Positions 34,163-46,059 are shown, counted from the first letter of the stretch. The stretch is DNA of 64,000 bases from Serripes groenlandicus (GCA_031761405.1 JASEVX010000008.1:73274852-73338851), one strand, 5' to 3'. Numbers and translations are program-made. Notes: generated by a model from the letters alone, not told the origin.

Positions 34163-34547
34163 AACAAATTTTGACAATGTTTTTAATCTTCAGCTGTAAT
34201 AGGGTCACTTAAACAATATTCTAGCTCTTTCTTTTAAAACAATTCAACCATTACAAACATTTAAAAATACTTAAATTTTGTGTTTATTCTTGTTATGAAA
34301 TTTTTAGAATCATAATTTAAGTGGTTTGAAAATATGAGGAAAACATTGAGGGCTTAGTATAATTTTATTTCTGGGCTTAGTATAATTTTATTTCTTTACA
34401 TTAATTTAGCCTTTTCTGAAAACACTATACTTTATAGATCAACCAAAACTTTTACCAGTGAAAAATACTATCCATGCAATAATGAAGGGTATGGTATTTG
34501 TATTTATTTTTGGTAGCAAATATGCACAGCAAAAAAACCTTTATTCT

Positions 34548-34745
34548 GTAACGTTTTGCTTTATTGGGGTTTTACGCCGTTTTCAACATTATCTCAGTTC
34601 CATCACGGCAACAGTTCACTTAATCCTGATCCCTGGGTATACAAACCAGTACTAGGCTAGGAAATGTGCCTTCCCCATGGGCACTCCGCCCTGACTGTTG
34701 CGCCGTCCAAATTCCCAATGCTAACCACTCGACCACGGCGGTTTC
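34548..34745 (-). mobile_element. tRNA-headed SINE (type 2)
   Basis: Tail GGGGTTTTACGCCGTTTTCA, body TGATCCCTGGGTATACAAAC, then TAACCACTCGACCACGGCGG, the reverse complement of a tRNA-like head (GTGGTCGAGTGGTTA). Intact in outline. Confidence 0.7.
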
Positions 34746-34909
34746 CTTTCTGAATTATGATACTACATAATATTGAATCAAGGCAACTATCATCAAATTT
34801 AGTATATATGAGGATAAACAGAACTGATATGGAAATGTAAGCTATATAAATGTTTATACATAAATATAAATGATAAGAAAATCATCAATTAACACTTCTC
34901 CACATATAA

Positions 34910-35345
34910 ACTAGAATGGAGTGCTCCCCCGGAGCACGTGTGTCACCTGCCGGGGCCTTGTCAGAAAGTTTTAATTTTTGACAGAAAAGGGGAAATAACT
35001 CTGATATAAAAATATTTGGATTATCCCCCTTTTGTGAACCCATCACAAAGATTGATGTAAATATTTGTCAGAAGTTTCAATCCAATCCTTTGAGTAGAAA
35101 AAAAGTAATTTGAAAATTTAAATTTTGACAGAAAAGGGGCAATAACTCTGATATAAAAAATATTTGGATAATATCCCTTTTGTGAACCAATCGCACACAT
35201 TGATATAAAATTTTGTCAGAAGTTGCAATGTAATCCTTTGAGTAGAAAAAAAGTTATTTGAAAACGTGACGAAAAAGTGTGACGACAGACGCCGGACAAA
35301 AAAAAAGGTAATCCTTAAGCGCCTACCATGCTACGCTGGTGACAA
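34910..35345. mobile_element. Non-autonomous repeat with two ~150 bp core units, inserted in a MITE
   Basis: Starts CTAGAATGGAGTGCTCCC, where GTGCTCC and GGAGCAC form a hairpin. Two direct units (GACAGAAAAGGGGAAATAAC and GACAGAAAAGGGGCAATAAC) follow. It ends after GACGCCGGACAAAAA and CCTACCATGCTACGCTGG. MITE pieces flank it at 34888-34909 and 35346-35455. Confidence 0.55.
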
Positions 35346-35450
35346 AAAATCTGCAACAGATGCCTTTTAAAACATAATTATATGCAAAGATGTAGAAAAT
35401 CTCTTTACAAGTTGTCTGCTGCAGATGTGTCTATATATATGTGGCAATGG

Positions 35451-35676
35451 TTGACCCTTTCCCGCATATAGACGCTTTCTGACGCCTCTGCAGCAGACGG
35501 CTTTTTGAAAAGCAAAGTGACAAAGGAAGAAATTGCTCAAATTGAGCAGTTTCTTTCTTGCCACAATGTTTTCCACTTTTAGTCATAGGTTATCCATTCA
35601 ATTTTAGAGATTTTCATTTTTTTAACAAAATATGTTCAAAGTTGCTGCAAAATTGTTGTATGAGGGAATGGGTTAA
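35451..35676. repeat. piggyBac-like MITE
   Basis: TTGACCCTTTCCCGCATATA to TATGAGGGAATGGGTTAA. One terminal TTAA has mutated to TTGA. Confidence 0.75.
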
Positions 35677-35895
35677 ATAAAGGGTATATACTGAACTTAT
35701 CTTTTGAGAAAATGCTTAACTTACCGGTAAATGCAGTTTTATTAGTTTTAATAAATCAAAAATTGAGCTATGTATGGCTTACCTTGGTAACAGAGTTTAA
35801 AAAAATTTGCATGGTTCTACAAGCTCAGATATGAACTCTATGCTAAAAATAAAACTTCTATGGGAGAATTATATTTTTTTTTACCAATTAGATAC

Positions 35896-36108
35896 TTAAC
35901 CCTTTCCCTCATACGACAATTCTGCAGCAGACGACTTTGAACATATTTTGTCAGAAATAGAAAATCTCTATAATTGAATGGATAACCTATAACTAAAAGT
36001 GGAAAACATAATGTGGCCAAAGGAGAAATTCTTCTTTTGGCACTATGTTTTCAAAAAGCCATCTGCTGCAGAGTCGTCAGAAAACGTCTATATGAGGGAA
36101 AGGGTTAA
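35896..36108. repeat. piggyBac-like MITE, reverse orientation
   Basis: TTAACCCTTTCCCTCATACG to ATATGAGGGAAAGGGTTAA, 213 bp. The central palindrome is partly deleted. Confidence 0.8.
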
Positions 36109-36117
36109 GAACAGACT

Positions 36118-36529
36118 ATGGTTCTATAATTTTGGAAATATCTGAGAGTGTAGGACATACATGTACTATAACCAAGGTGTTATAGTTTTGATAGTTTGGG
36201 AGAAATCAGAGAATACAGGACATATTATAACAAAATGTTTTTCATAAATTTGGAGAAATCAGAGAATGCACATATATTATTACAATAGTTTTATGAGATA
36301 TCCGAGTATGCAGATTATATGATAACAATGATTTTATAGTTTTGGAGATATCAGAGAATGCAAGACATATTATAACTTAGGTTGTATAGTAACTGTTATG
36401 GAGATATCAGAGAATGTAGGACATATTATAACCAAGGTTTTTATAGATTTGGCAATATCAGAGTATACAGGACATATTATAACAATGGTTTTATAGTTTT
36501 GGCGATATCAGACTAAGTAGGACATATTA
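36118..36529. repeat. ~50 bp degenerate tandem array, left part
   Basis: Units carry TTTTATAGTTTTGGAGATAT, CAGAGAATGCAGGACATATT and ATAACAATGG with variable length. The array resumes at 38162 after the insertion at 36530. Confidence 0.9.
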
Positions 36530-38161
36530 TTAGTCGCCGGGCAGAAGCCCGCGACTTATATTTTTAATAGGTTTTCGGAAATGACATGGGAGGACGAACT
36601 ATTGGTTTAAAAACGCTAAGTTATGACACATCTAAAATAAACAAATATTCCAATGTTTTAAGTATGTGCAGTTTTTTTGCTTTATTTACGAAGACTAAAC
36701 AGTCCCTATTAGCTAGACTGAGGTACTGTATTTTCATATACTACATGTAATCACAACGCGATAACTACAAACCTTTACGTCGCACAGTCTAATTTGTTTA
36801 CATACGCGCACCTGCCAGCAGCAGACAGTTATGTGTCAATATCAAGATAAAAATCAAGTCAAATTCTCCTTTTAATAGCAATTTTAACTTACTGAATGTT
36901 ATTTTCATTTTCAAAGAGATGTCTTGATTTGTGAAGAATGCATTTAATAATGTTTATCCATGTATATCTAAAATATGAACTGTTTCTAAGCTAAAACTGT
37001 TGATCGCGTGACTAGGGAATACCTACTGCGTAGATCAATATTCTTTGCAGAGAGCCGTTCTTTATACTCACTTACAAATAGTTAATTGTAGGTGATTTAA
37101 AATGTTTATTTGGTTCGAAACAAATGAAGAAAAGAACAAACTGAGATAAAACTGGTTTTAATAGAAAAATTACTTTGAATGAACACTCTCTGCCTATAAA
37201 GAGAGTGCAAAGAACTACAACGCTTCGAAGAAGAATGGGTTTACGATTCGGGTCCTTCGTACAAAATTATTTCGTCATTGACAATGTGTCATTAGATTCC
37301 CTACAGGCATTTTGCTTGCGATCTGCATATTGTTATACATCATTGACACAAGGGCGCTCATCATAATATAATTTTAAAACATGAGTTAGTTTGTTATTTT
37401 CACTATAAAAAAAGAAGGAAAGAATTACAACAAATTAACATGTTGTAGGTTTCAGTTTATGTTCAAAATTAAGTTTGAAATTATACAACAATTTCAATGA
37501 AATTTAACTGTTTAGCTGATATTATATTTCGAGGGTGGTCTAATTTATAAATGTTGGGCTACATTTTAACATTTGTCAAAGTATGATATAATTAGGATGC
37601 CCAAGCTAATATCATTTTGAGAAAAATGTCTTCCGCGATTTAACCCTTTTCTCATTGTTTTAACAGTAGATTGCTGCAAAGGTGTCCAATGTTGACTTTA
37701 ATAGGGGAAAGGTAAAATGACATGCTATTGCATGCAAATCCTAAATTGTCTGTTTTGTGGTTTTATTGATAAATAATAAAATTCAAATAATCTGACAAAC
37801 ATCTTGAAAAGTGTATGTGGAATTCACAAATCTTATAATTATTCCTTAATGAAAGCACTGTATACATACTAAGACTAATGTTTGGCAAGATTACTCTTTT
37901 CCATTACTGTTTATGATCAATAATTAGTTGGCTGTGTGTATGGTCAACCTACCTTAGAATGGAGGTTGATCATAAACAATGAAAGGCTTCAACTATATTT
38001 CAACGAAGGACGTTCACTTCGTTGACAAACAAATGCGAGTTACGATACATTTTCATAATATGCCCCTCAGTTGATAACTGTTTTTTCAACTACTATAATG
38101 TTATGCATCACTGCAGTATGGATTTCCGGCGACATTGATGCATTGCATCAACTTTCTCTTG
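36530..38161 (-). mobile_element. Helitron-like insertion, 1,632 bp
   Basis: Removing 36530-38161 rejoins the host array perfectly (GACATATTA + TAACTTAG) with no target duplication, and the break lies between A and T. Read on minus, the element ends with a hairpin (GCGGGC, TTCT, GCCCGG inside GTCGC / GGCGAC) and CTAA followed by host T. These are Helitron 3' features. The minus-strand 5' end reads CAAGAG rather than TC, and no Rep/helicase is encoded. An inner stem (TGTTTATGATCAA / TTGATCATAAACA) lies near 37908-37980. Confidence 0.6.
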
Positions 38162-39915
38162 TAACTTAGTTGTATAGTAACTGTTATGGAGATATCAGAG
38201 AATGCAGGACATATTTTTAATCAAAGGTTTCATTGTTTTGGAAATATCAGAGAATGCATGGCATATTATAACAATGGTTTTATAGTTTAGGAAATATCAG
38301 AGAATACAGGACATATGATAACAATGTTTTACTAGTTTCAAAGATATTTGAGTATGCAATGGTTTTATAGTTTACGAAATATCAGAGAAAACAGGACATA
38401 TGATTTAATGTTTTAATAGTTTCGGACATATCAGAAAGTGCAGGTCATATTATAATTTAGGTTGTATAGTAATTGTTATGGAGATTCAGAGAATGTAGGA
38501 CATATTCTAACCAAGGTTTTATGGTTTTGGAGATATAAGTGTATGCATGACATATGGTTTTATAGTTTTGGAGATATAATAGCAAAAAAAAGTTGCACAG
38601 TAACTGTTATGGAGATATCAGAGAATGTAGGACATATATTATAACCAAGGTTTTATAGTTTGGAAAATATCAGACAATGCAGGACATATTATAACAATGG
38701 TTTTACAGATTTTGGAGATATCAGATTATGCAGGACATATTATAACTTAGGTTGTATAGTAACTGTTATGGAAATATCAGAGAATGCAGGACATATTATA
38801 ACAATGTTTTAATAGTTTCGGAGATATTTGAGTATGCAGGACATATTATAACAAAATGGTTGTACAGTAACTGTTATGGAGATATCAGATATATCATATT
38901 ATAACCAAGGTGTTATAGTTTTGGAGATTTCAGAGAATGCAGGACCTATTATAACAAAACTGTTATGGAGATATAAGAGAATGCAGCACATATTATAACC
39001 AAGGTTTTATAGTTTGGAAAATATCAGAGAATGCAGGACATATTATAACAATGGTTTTATAGTTTTTGGAGATATCAGATTATGCAGGACATATTATAAC
39101 TTAGGTTGTATAGTAACTGTTATGGAGATATCAGAGAATGTAGGACATATTATAACCAAGGTTTTATAGTTTTGGAGATATAAGAGAATGCAGGACATAA
39201 GAAAACAAAATGGTTTTATATTTTTGGAGATATAAGTGTATGCATGCATGACATACGGTAACAAAATGGTTTTATAGTTTTGGAGATATAAGTGTATATG
39301 CAGGACATATTATAACAATGTTTTAATAGTTTTGGAGATATAAGTGTATGCAGGACATATTATAACAAAATGGTTTTATAGTTTTGGAGATATAAGTGTA
39401 TGCATGACATATGATAACAATGTTTTAATAGTTTTGGAGATATAAGTGTATACAGGACATATGATATCAAAATGGTTTTATAGTTTTGGAGATATAAGTG
39501 TATGCAGGACATACTGATAACAATGTTTTAATAGTTTTGGAGATATAAGTGTATGCAGGACATATTATAACAATGGTTTTGTAGTTTTGGAGATATAGGT
39601 GTATGTAGGACATATTATAACAATGGTTTTGTAGTTTTGGAGATATAAGTGTATGCAGGACATATTATAACAATGGTTTTGTAGTTTTGGAGATATAAGT
39701 GTATGCAGGACATATTATAACAATGTTTTAGTAGTTTTGGAGATATAATTAAGTGTATGCAGGACATATTATAACAATGGTTTTGTAGTTTTGGAGATAT
39801 AAGTGTATGCAGGACATATTATAACAATGGTTTTGTAGTTTGAGATATAAGTGTATGCAGGACATATTATAACAATGGTTTTGTAGTTTGGAGATATAAG
39901 AGAATGTAGGACATA
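38162..39915. repeat. ~50 bp degenerate tandem array, right part
   Basis: About 35 units. At the left the units are mixed (GAGAATGCAGGACATATTAT, GGTTGTATAGTAACTGTTAT); from about 39220 they are more uniform (GATATAAGTGTATGCAGGAC). Homogeneity rises to the right, suggesting more recent amplification there. Confidence 0.9.
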
Positions 39916-41086
39916 TATTTTATCCAAATGTGATGTGATTTACTTTGGTTGAAGATGCATACATGTATGATCATGTAATTGGCTTTGATGTTACTGCAAC
40001 ACTTATTTCTAAAAAGGATGGTCCTATTTATCAAGTCCTGTAGATTTATTTAATTGTGTCGTCTGACTGAAGCTGTTTTCTTACAAAACAGTTCTTTTAT
40101 TGGAGGAATATGGAATTGCAGTGATGACGTGTCATTTATAACATTTTGTAATTTAGATTCATCAAGAGGTGACAAATATAGAACAGCTTTTGGGTGCAGT
40201 ATTTTATAAGTTAGGCAAACTACTTCTTGAAGACTTCTTCAGTAAATTTAGCATCATCTACTGTATTTCGAAACTCATCTGTTATGGAAATCTTCTGATA
40301 TGTCTTTTTGTTTTACCCCGAAAGATCTTTCAAATTATTTCATAATTTCTCTGGATTGTGCTTTTTTTCATTAATTGACAGATGATACATAAAAAGATTT
40401 TTTGACCTGAGAAATCAAGGTTTTTGTTTTATTGCACCAGTATTTGAAAAGGATAGTGTAAATTCATTAGTTTTGCTCTATCATGCTGTCTTGATGCATT
40501 GCTGATTTCAGGTGTGTACCACAATCGGGTACATTATTGTGTTTTACATGTTTTTTGTTTCAGAGGAGCAAGTTGATTTAGGACAGAGACATATAAATAC
40601 ATGGATAGGTTATTAATAAATTTTGGGCTTCACAAAGAACAAATCTCGCTAAAATATCGTGGGTATGACGAGATTTGTCTGTCTACGGTATATATAACAC
40701 CCGCTGATCTAAGGGTTGTTTAGAGTAACTTTGATATCCCTTTATTCTTACTTCTCATTTCATGCTGTGATTTCAGCTTTGCTCCGTTCGAGATTTTATT
40801 CATTTTTAATGTAACGTCTGTAATATTCCTTTAGAACAACAACTGTGAACTCCATGTTTTATTATTTATTACGGAAGACAACTCTTGTCTCATTACAAAT
40901 TAAAGTACAAATGATACTTATTAAACTAAGTCATTAAATTATATATATGACAACGTCATGAAAAAAAAATAGTTTCTCATTAATTTATGCATTCCATCAG
41001 GGTCTTTCAAATAGACTATTTGAAAGACCCTGATTCCATAAGCGGTCCTTACTATGTTAATGAAACATGGTGTTTTCCCCCTTTTT
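39916..41086. other. Non-coding, unique-looking sequence
   Basis: A/T-rich, no supported exon. A hairpin-like pair (AACAAATCTCG / CGAGATTTGT) lies at about 40638-40680. Confidence 0.5.
40998..41032. repeat. Perfect 35 bp palindrome
   Basis: Arms CAGGGTCTTTCAAATAG and CTATTTGAAAGACCCTG around a single A, ending 54 bp before the assembly gap. Confidence 0.95.
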
Positions 41087-41286
41087 NNNNNNNNNNNNNN
41101 NNNNNNNNNNNNNNNNNNNNNNNNNNNNNNNNNNNNNNNNNNNNNNNNNNNNNNNNNNNNNNNNNNNNNNNNNNNNNNNNNNNNNNNNNNNNNNNNNNNN
41201 NNNNNNNNNNNNNNNNNNNNNNNNNNNNNNNNNNNNNNNNNNNNNNNNNNNNNNNNNNNNNNNNNNNNNNNNNNNNNNNNNNNNNN
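41087..41286. other. Assembly gap (200 N)
   Basis: Exactly 200 N. The round number suggests a placeholder of unknown true size. Frames reported across it are meaningless. Confidence 0.98.
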
Positions 41287-41479
41287 GTCCATATTTTATT
41301 AGTCAATACGTCCTCGCGAGGAGACCAGTGTTCGAGCCCCAGTTGGAGCATGCCAAAACATTTTAAGCTGCTAGTTAAAGATTCTCTCTTTGGCGATCAA
41401 TGTTGCGGGTTGCGAGGACAGTTTTAGGACATAATGCATTGGTGTAATTGATACATAATATGTGATATAACCGAAAGGA

Positions 41480-41710
41480 ATCCGCTGTGGTCAAGTGGTT
41501 AGCGTCAGGGATTTCGAAACCGGGGGTCGCACGTTCGATCCCCAGTCGCGGCACTACTGTCATGGTGGAGCACATTTTCTAACCTAGTACTGGTTTGTTT
41601 ACCCAGGGATCATAAATACGTGAACTGTCGCCGTGATATAACTGAACAAATGTTGAAAGCGGCGTAAAACGCCTATAAATAAATAAATAAATAAATAAAT
41701 TGCCCATGGG
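41480..41710 (+). mobile_element. tRNA-headed SINE (type 2), well preserved
   Basis: Head TCCGCTGTGGTCAAGTGG, TTAGCG (A box) and GTTCGATCCCCAG (B box). The body holds TAACCTAGTACTGGTTTG and CGCCGTGATATAACTGAA. The tail GGCGTAAAACGCC runs into (AAAT)n. It is a retroposon, not a tRNA gene. Confidence 0.8.
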
Positions 41711-41928
41711 CAGTCAGACCACCATGACATGCTCTCTTCCAATAAATAAATAAAAAAAATAGATATAACCGAAACCAATGAAATAACCGAAAACCCACTG
41801 GGATAAACACGTGAGGGTTTCCCACACTATGAAGTGGGTTCTACATTGTATCATGAAGTGGTTGTTCTCATAGCTATAAGTGATGCTGAACACTTGGTAC
41901 ATTGTTATGGTATATATATGAGCCGTCC

Positions 41929-42183
41929 CGCGAGAAAAAACCAACATTATGGCCTCTGCGTAATGTTTCGACCCAGATCAGCCTGCGCAGTGCGCGCAGA
42001 CTGATCCAGGCCGACACATTCCGTCTCAGGGGTATAGAGGTATACAGTAATGATTCCTGAAATAGAAAATCCACAGGAGGCGAACCGTGTTTGCCCGGCT
42101 TAGTCTGCGCGGTATTCTTAGGCTGATCCGGATCCATTCTTTACGCAGAGTCCACACTGTTGGTTTTCTCGTGGGACGATTCA
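41929..42183. repeat. Foldback MITE (GAGCCGTCCC family), complete
   Basis: Terminal inverted repeats of about 40 bp (TGAGCCGTCCCGCGAGAAAA / TTTTCTCGTGGGACGATTCA, then CCAACATTATGGCCTCTGCG / CGCAGAGTCCACACTGTTGG). The interior has a second CCTGCGCAG / CTGCGCGG region. Confidence 0.75.
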
Positions 42184-42254
42184 TATCTACCATAACAATT
42201 GACCCATTGTTATGGTAGATATGTGTTTATGTCATCTCATATATGCCACTTCAC

Positions 42255-42487
42255 TTAACCCTTTCCCTCATACGACAATTTTGCAGCAGACGACTTTGAA
42301 CATATTTTGTCAACAAATATAGAAAAATCTCTGTAATTGAATGGGTAACCTGTGATTAAAAGTGGAAAACATTGTGGCAAAAGGAGAAATTGCTCGTTTT
42401 GAGCAATTTCTTCTTTTGTCACTTTGCTTTCGAAAACCTGTCTGCTGCCGAGGCGTCAGAAAGCGTCTATATGAGGGAAAGGGTTCA
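42255..42487. repeat. piggyBac-like MITE, reverse orientation
   Basis: TTAACCCTTTCCCTCATACG to ATGAGGGAAAGGGTTCAT. A diverged relative follows directly at 42488-42688. Confidence 0.8.
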
Positions 42488-42705
42488 TAATCCTTTCCCC
42501 AATACAACAATTCTGCAGCAGACGACTAAATAAAAACGTTAAGGTAAAAACAAGTAATAAATCTCCGTAAAGGAAGATATAATTATTGAAGAGTGTTGAA
42601 AACATAATGAAGAGCAATTTTCTCCTTTTTGCTACAATGTTTACAAAAGTCATCTGCTTCAGATGGGTCTGCAGTTTAGAAAGGGTTAACTTGCCAGATC
42701 AATAT

Positions 42706-42905
42706 TGATTGATTGATTGGGGTTTAACGCCGTTTTCAACAACTTTTCAGTCATATCACGGCGACCAGTTCACCTACTCATGCGTTTCCTGGTTTTCCCA
42801 CACCAGTACATCACACAACATACTTTCCAAGCAACTGGCTACTTTATCACATAGACTGTTAAACAGCCCATTGGTGAAAGACGAATGACGCAGATCACAG
42901 TGACT
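42706..42905 (-). mobile_element. SINE (type 3), 3' part
   Basis: (GATT)n tail, GGGGTTTAACGCCGTTTTCA, CATATCACGGCGACCAGTTC, CCTGGTTTTCCCACACCAGT. The tRNA-like head is missing; compare 50408. Confidence 0.7.
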
Positions 42906-43029
42906 TTTGTCAAATCCCAGATCAATAATACGGACGAGTTTTGATGCGTCTATAATGGACAAAGTGTACACACACGCATTTTTTTTTTGCTTGAAATAAA
43001 CAGATCGACCAAGAATCGTGTTCACAAAC

Positions 43030-43260
43030 AACCTTGCACCTCGTCCATTCCGGTTCGAACCCCGGCTCAGCCATTCATTCTTTCAAAGGATTGAAAGTCA
43101 GAAATTAAGTTTGAAAAACACTTATGGTGAACTGACCGCCGTTTTTTAACTGAAATATCGCTTAAAGCGCGGCATTAAACTCCAATCAATCAATCAATCA
43201 ATCAATATATATACATACCAACAATTAATCAATAATCAATCAATCAATCAATCAATCGTA
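43030..43260 (+). mobile_element. tRNA-headed SINE, plus orientation
   Basis: B-box-like GGTTCGAACCCCGGC at about 43052, then GGTGAACTGACCGCCG, GCGCGGCATTAAACTCC, and an (AATC)n tail. Confidence 0.65.
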
Positions 43261-43379
43261 TACATGTATATTGACGAGGCACCATTGACTTGCTTATCTG
43301 GAATAGTATATAAATCCTGTCATGTATAAGTATTATTGCAAAATGCTGGGAAAATACGAAATAAGAAAACACCGTGATA

Positions 43380-43680
43380 TGACGTAGATATTGTTGAATG
43401 CGGCGTAAAATGCCATTAAAACAGTACTGATCTAGAACCCCATAGCGTAAAATGCCATTAAAACAAACAGTAATGATCTAGACCCCCATAGCGTAAAATG
43501 CCATTAAAACAAACAGTAATGATTTAGAACCCCCATAGCGTAAAATGCCATTAAAACAAACAGTAAAACTCTAGACCCCCAATCGTAAAATGCCATTAAA
43601 ACAAACAGTAATGATCTAGACCCCCATAGCGTAAAATGCCATTAAACAAACAGTTATGATCTAGACCCCCATATAATCTC
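43380..43680. repeat. ~46 bp array from a SINE 3' end, 6 copies
   Basis: Units GCGTAAAATGCCATTAAAAC, AAACAGTAATGATCTAGACC, CCCATA. The first copy is the tail of a SINE (TTGAATGCGGCGTAAAATGC). Confidence 0.85.
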
Positions 43681-43889
43681 TTTCTTCGGTACAGCCTGGT
43701 CCTGATCCGTCCCTTATTTTAATAATCAGTCAGTCATGTATTAATTTATCCTGGACGCAATAAATATACACTTGTACTATAAGTGCCTCCTTCAAATAGT
43801 GTACAATGGAACGTTGTGGCTCACGCGTCACTTAAAGATCAACCGCCCTGCCCTGTATGTCAGATATGCCATGTGTTCAGTGAAATTAG

Positions 43890-44458
43890 TCCGTAGCTTT
43901 TTATTATTATATCTTTATTTCCTCCGATCACCGAAGATAGTACAAAGTACAAAGAAACAATACAAAGTTGACAGAGAACGTTGACACAAGCATTGAACCA
44001 AAAGTGACAAACATTGAATAGTTAACACATTTACACAAACATCATTCATTTCGTAAAGTTGATTGAAAAAGCACTTATACATCAATAATAAACACGAATA
44101 TATACAATGAGTACAATAGCATTCATTCACGTTGCAAGCACAACAAAAACAGAGTTAGTTTATGTGAAAACTCTGGATATACTGCTCGATTGAGTAGAAC
44201 ACCCATAGTCTTCAATGTTCGCAATACATATTCTCATTAAATTATATTTGTTAGAGTTATTTCAATTATCAGTGTATATAACTTGCCATTTAACAACGAA
44301 TCATTACCTCAGATATTTCACGTATATTTATTATTTATTCAATTTAGGTGACTTATAGGTCCACTGGGCCGGGTGCTTGTATTTTGTACATAAATACTTG
44401 TTTGTAATATATTGTATGCACATGTCACTATAATAAAAAATTACTTACTTACTTACTA
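43890..44458. other. Possible retrotransposon 3' ends, no gene
   Basis: The plus strand ends with ACTATAATAAAAAATTACTT and a short (TTAC)n run, as a LINE tail might. The minus strand shows AAATAAAGATATAATAATAA near 43900. No coding match recognised. Confidence 0.3.
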
Positions 44459-44654
44459 TGCTTAGATACCCATGAGAAGCACCTCATCGAAACGAAATAT
44501 GAATTGCTCTGAAGGGTAATTATTATAGTAAATGTACAAATGAGAAGACATAACAGAATAATTGACAGACAGGTGAGAGGAGGGATAGAATATGTTTGTC
44601 TCTAGATAGAGAGAATGAGAAATCAAAACAGATGAGAGACAGAGGGTGAAGAAG

Positions 44655-44761
44655 AAAATATATATATACATATACATTAACACACATATATATATATACA
44701 TACACACGTCTCTCTCTATATATATACATATGCACATACATTCACACACGTACACATGAGT

Positions 44762-44820
<59 letters not shown>
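44655..44820. repeat. TA-rich and (CA)n microsatellites
   Basis: Mixed TATA/CATA repeats lead into ACACACAC with few interruptions. Confidence 0.95.
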
Positions 44821-45039
44821 AATTAAATCTGGGTTGGCACTGTCTGTTTATAGTTTCTTAGTGCCTCTGCATCAGACGACTTTAGAAAACATCGTGACGA
44901 AAGGAGAAATTGTGCAAAATGTTTCAACTTTTACCCTGCCATTTTTTAAAGTCGTCTGCTGCTACTTTGTTTGTTTTGAAATCTCTTCATGCCTGTCCGA
45001 CTTTCGTAGATGATTCCAGGATAAACGATGATTAGTGTG

Positions 45040-45165
45040 GATAGCCCTTAGGCGAGGCACTTTTCCTAGCCTAGTACATGTTTGTTTACCCAGGGATCAT
45101 GGAGAAGTATAATTTCACCGTGATATAAGTAAATGAGTTGAAAACGGCGTAAAACCCCAATAAAA
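45040..45165 (+). mobile_element. SINE (type 2) tail fragment
   Basis: GGCGAGGCACTTTTCCTAGC, CAGGGATCATGG, TTTCACCGTGATATAA, AACGGCGTAAAACCCCAAT. Head absent. A degraded MITE precedes it (44860-44960). Confidence 0.65.
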
Positions 45166-45234
45166 CAATCTACAATAAATATGGATTTTGCCTTGAGTTA
45201 TTACAACGTTAGTTAAATTTGCAGCACAATGCAT

Positions 45235-45440
45235 AATTGAATGTTAATGTGACGGAGTTTATCTAGTAAAACGATGCTTTTAACATAGAAAGTTGAGCCA
45301 ATATGACCTGTCGATTTATTCATGCAATAAGATACGATGCTTTTAACATAGAACATTGAGTCAATATGCCCTTTCGATTAGTTCATGCAATAAGTAACGA
45401 TTATTTTAACATAGACATTTGAGCCAGTATGACCTAACAT
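45235..45440. repeat. ~64 bp tandem repeat, 3 copies
   Basis: Units ACGATGCTTTTAACATAGAA, TTGAGCCAATATGACCTGTC, TTATTCATGCAATAAG with moderate divergence. Confidence 0.85.
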
Positions 45441-45574
45441 TGAGTTAATATAACATGTCCACTAAAACCAACAAAAGGACCCATACCTTCACCATGACCG
45501 CCGCTGACAGGGATGGAACACGGATCGCCTGGTCTCAAATCAATACCGCTCTCCATGACAGATTCTTGCGTGCG

Positions 45575-45788
45575 TGCGCGTGTGTGTCTTTATGCTTGTG
45601 TATGTGTTTGTGTCTGTCTGCGCATGTGTGTGTGTGTGTCTGTCTGCGCATGTGTGTGTTTGTGTCTGTCTGCGCATGTGTGTGTTTGTGTCTGTCTGCG
45701 CATGTGTGTGTTTGTGTCTGTCTGCGCATGTGTGTGTTTGTGTCTGTGTGTGTTTATGTCTGTCTGCGCATGTTTGTGTCTGTCTGCG

Positions 45789-45819
<31 letters not shown>

Positions 45820-46059
45820 CTGCGTGTGTATGTGTTTGTGTCTGTCTGCGCATGTGTGTGTTTGTGTCTGTCTGCGCATGTGTGTATTTGTGTCTGTCTG
45901 CGCATGTGTGTGTTTGTGTCTGTCTGCGCATGTGTGTGTGTGTGTCTGCGTGTGTATGTGTTTGTGTCTGTCTGCGCATGTGTGTGTTTGTGTCTGTCTG
46001 CGCATGTGTGTGTGTTTGTGTCTGTCTGCGCATGTGTGTGTTTGTGTCTGTCTGCGCAT
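45575..46059. repeat. (TG)-rich 26 bp minisatellite
   Basis: Unit TCTGTCTGCGCATGTGTGTG, TTTGTG with (TG)n length changes. Stop codons are absent from several frames, so overlapping Cys/Val-rich frames of up to 202 codons arise; I treat none as genes. Confidence 0.95.

Noticed and set aside
37175..37366. 63-codon plus-strand frame inside the Helitron-like insertion
   Set aside because: No recognisable domain, splice context or repeat-family coding signature. Likely chance.
40939..41427. Open frames crossing the N run
   Set aside because: The frames consist mostly of unknown residues from the assembly gap.
41480..41555. tRNA gene call
   Set aside because: It has A and B boxes but continues into a conserved SINE body and tail, as do other dispersed copies. 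The cloverleaf pairing is imperfect.
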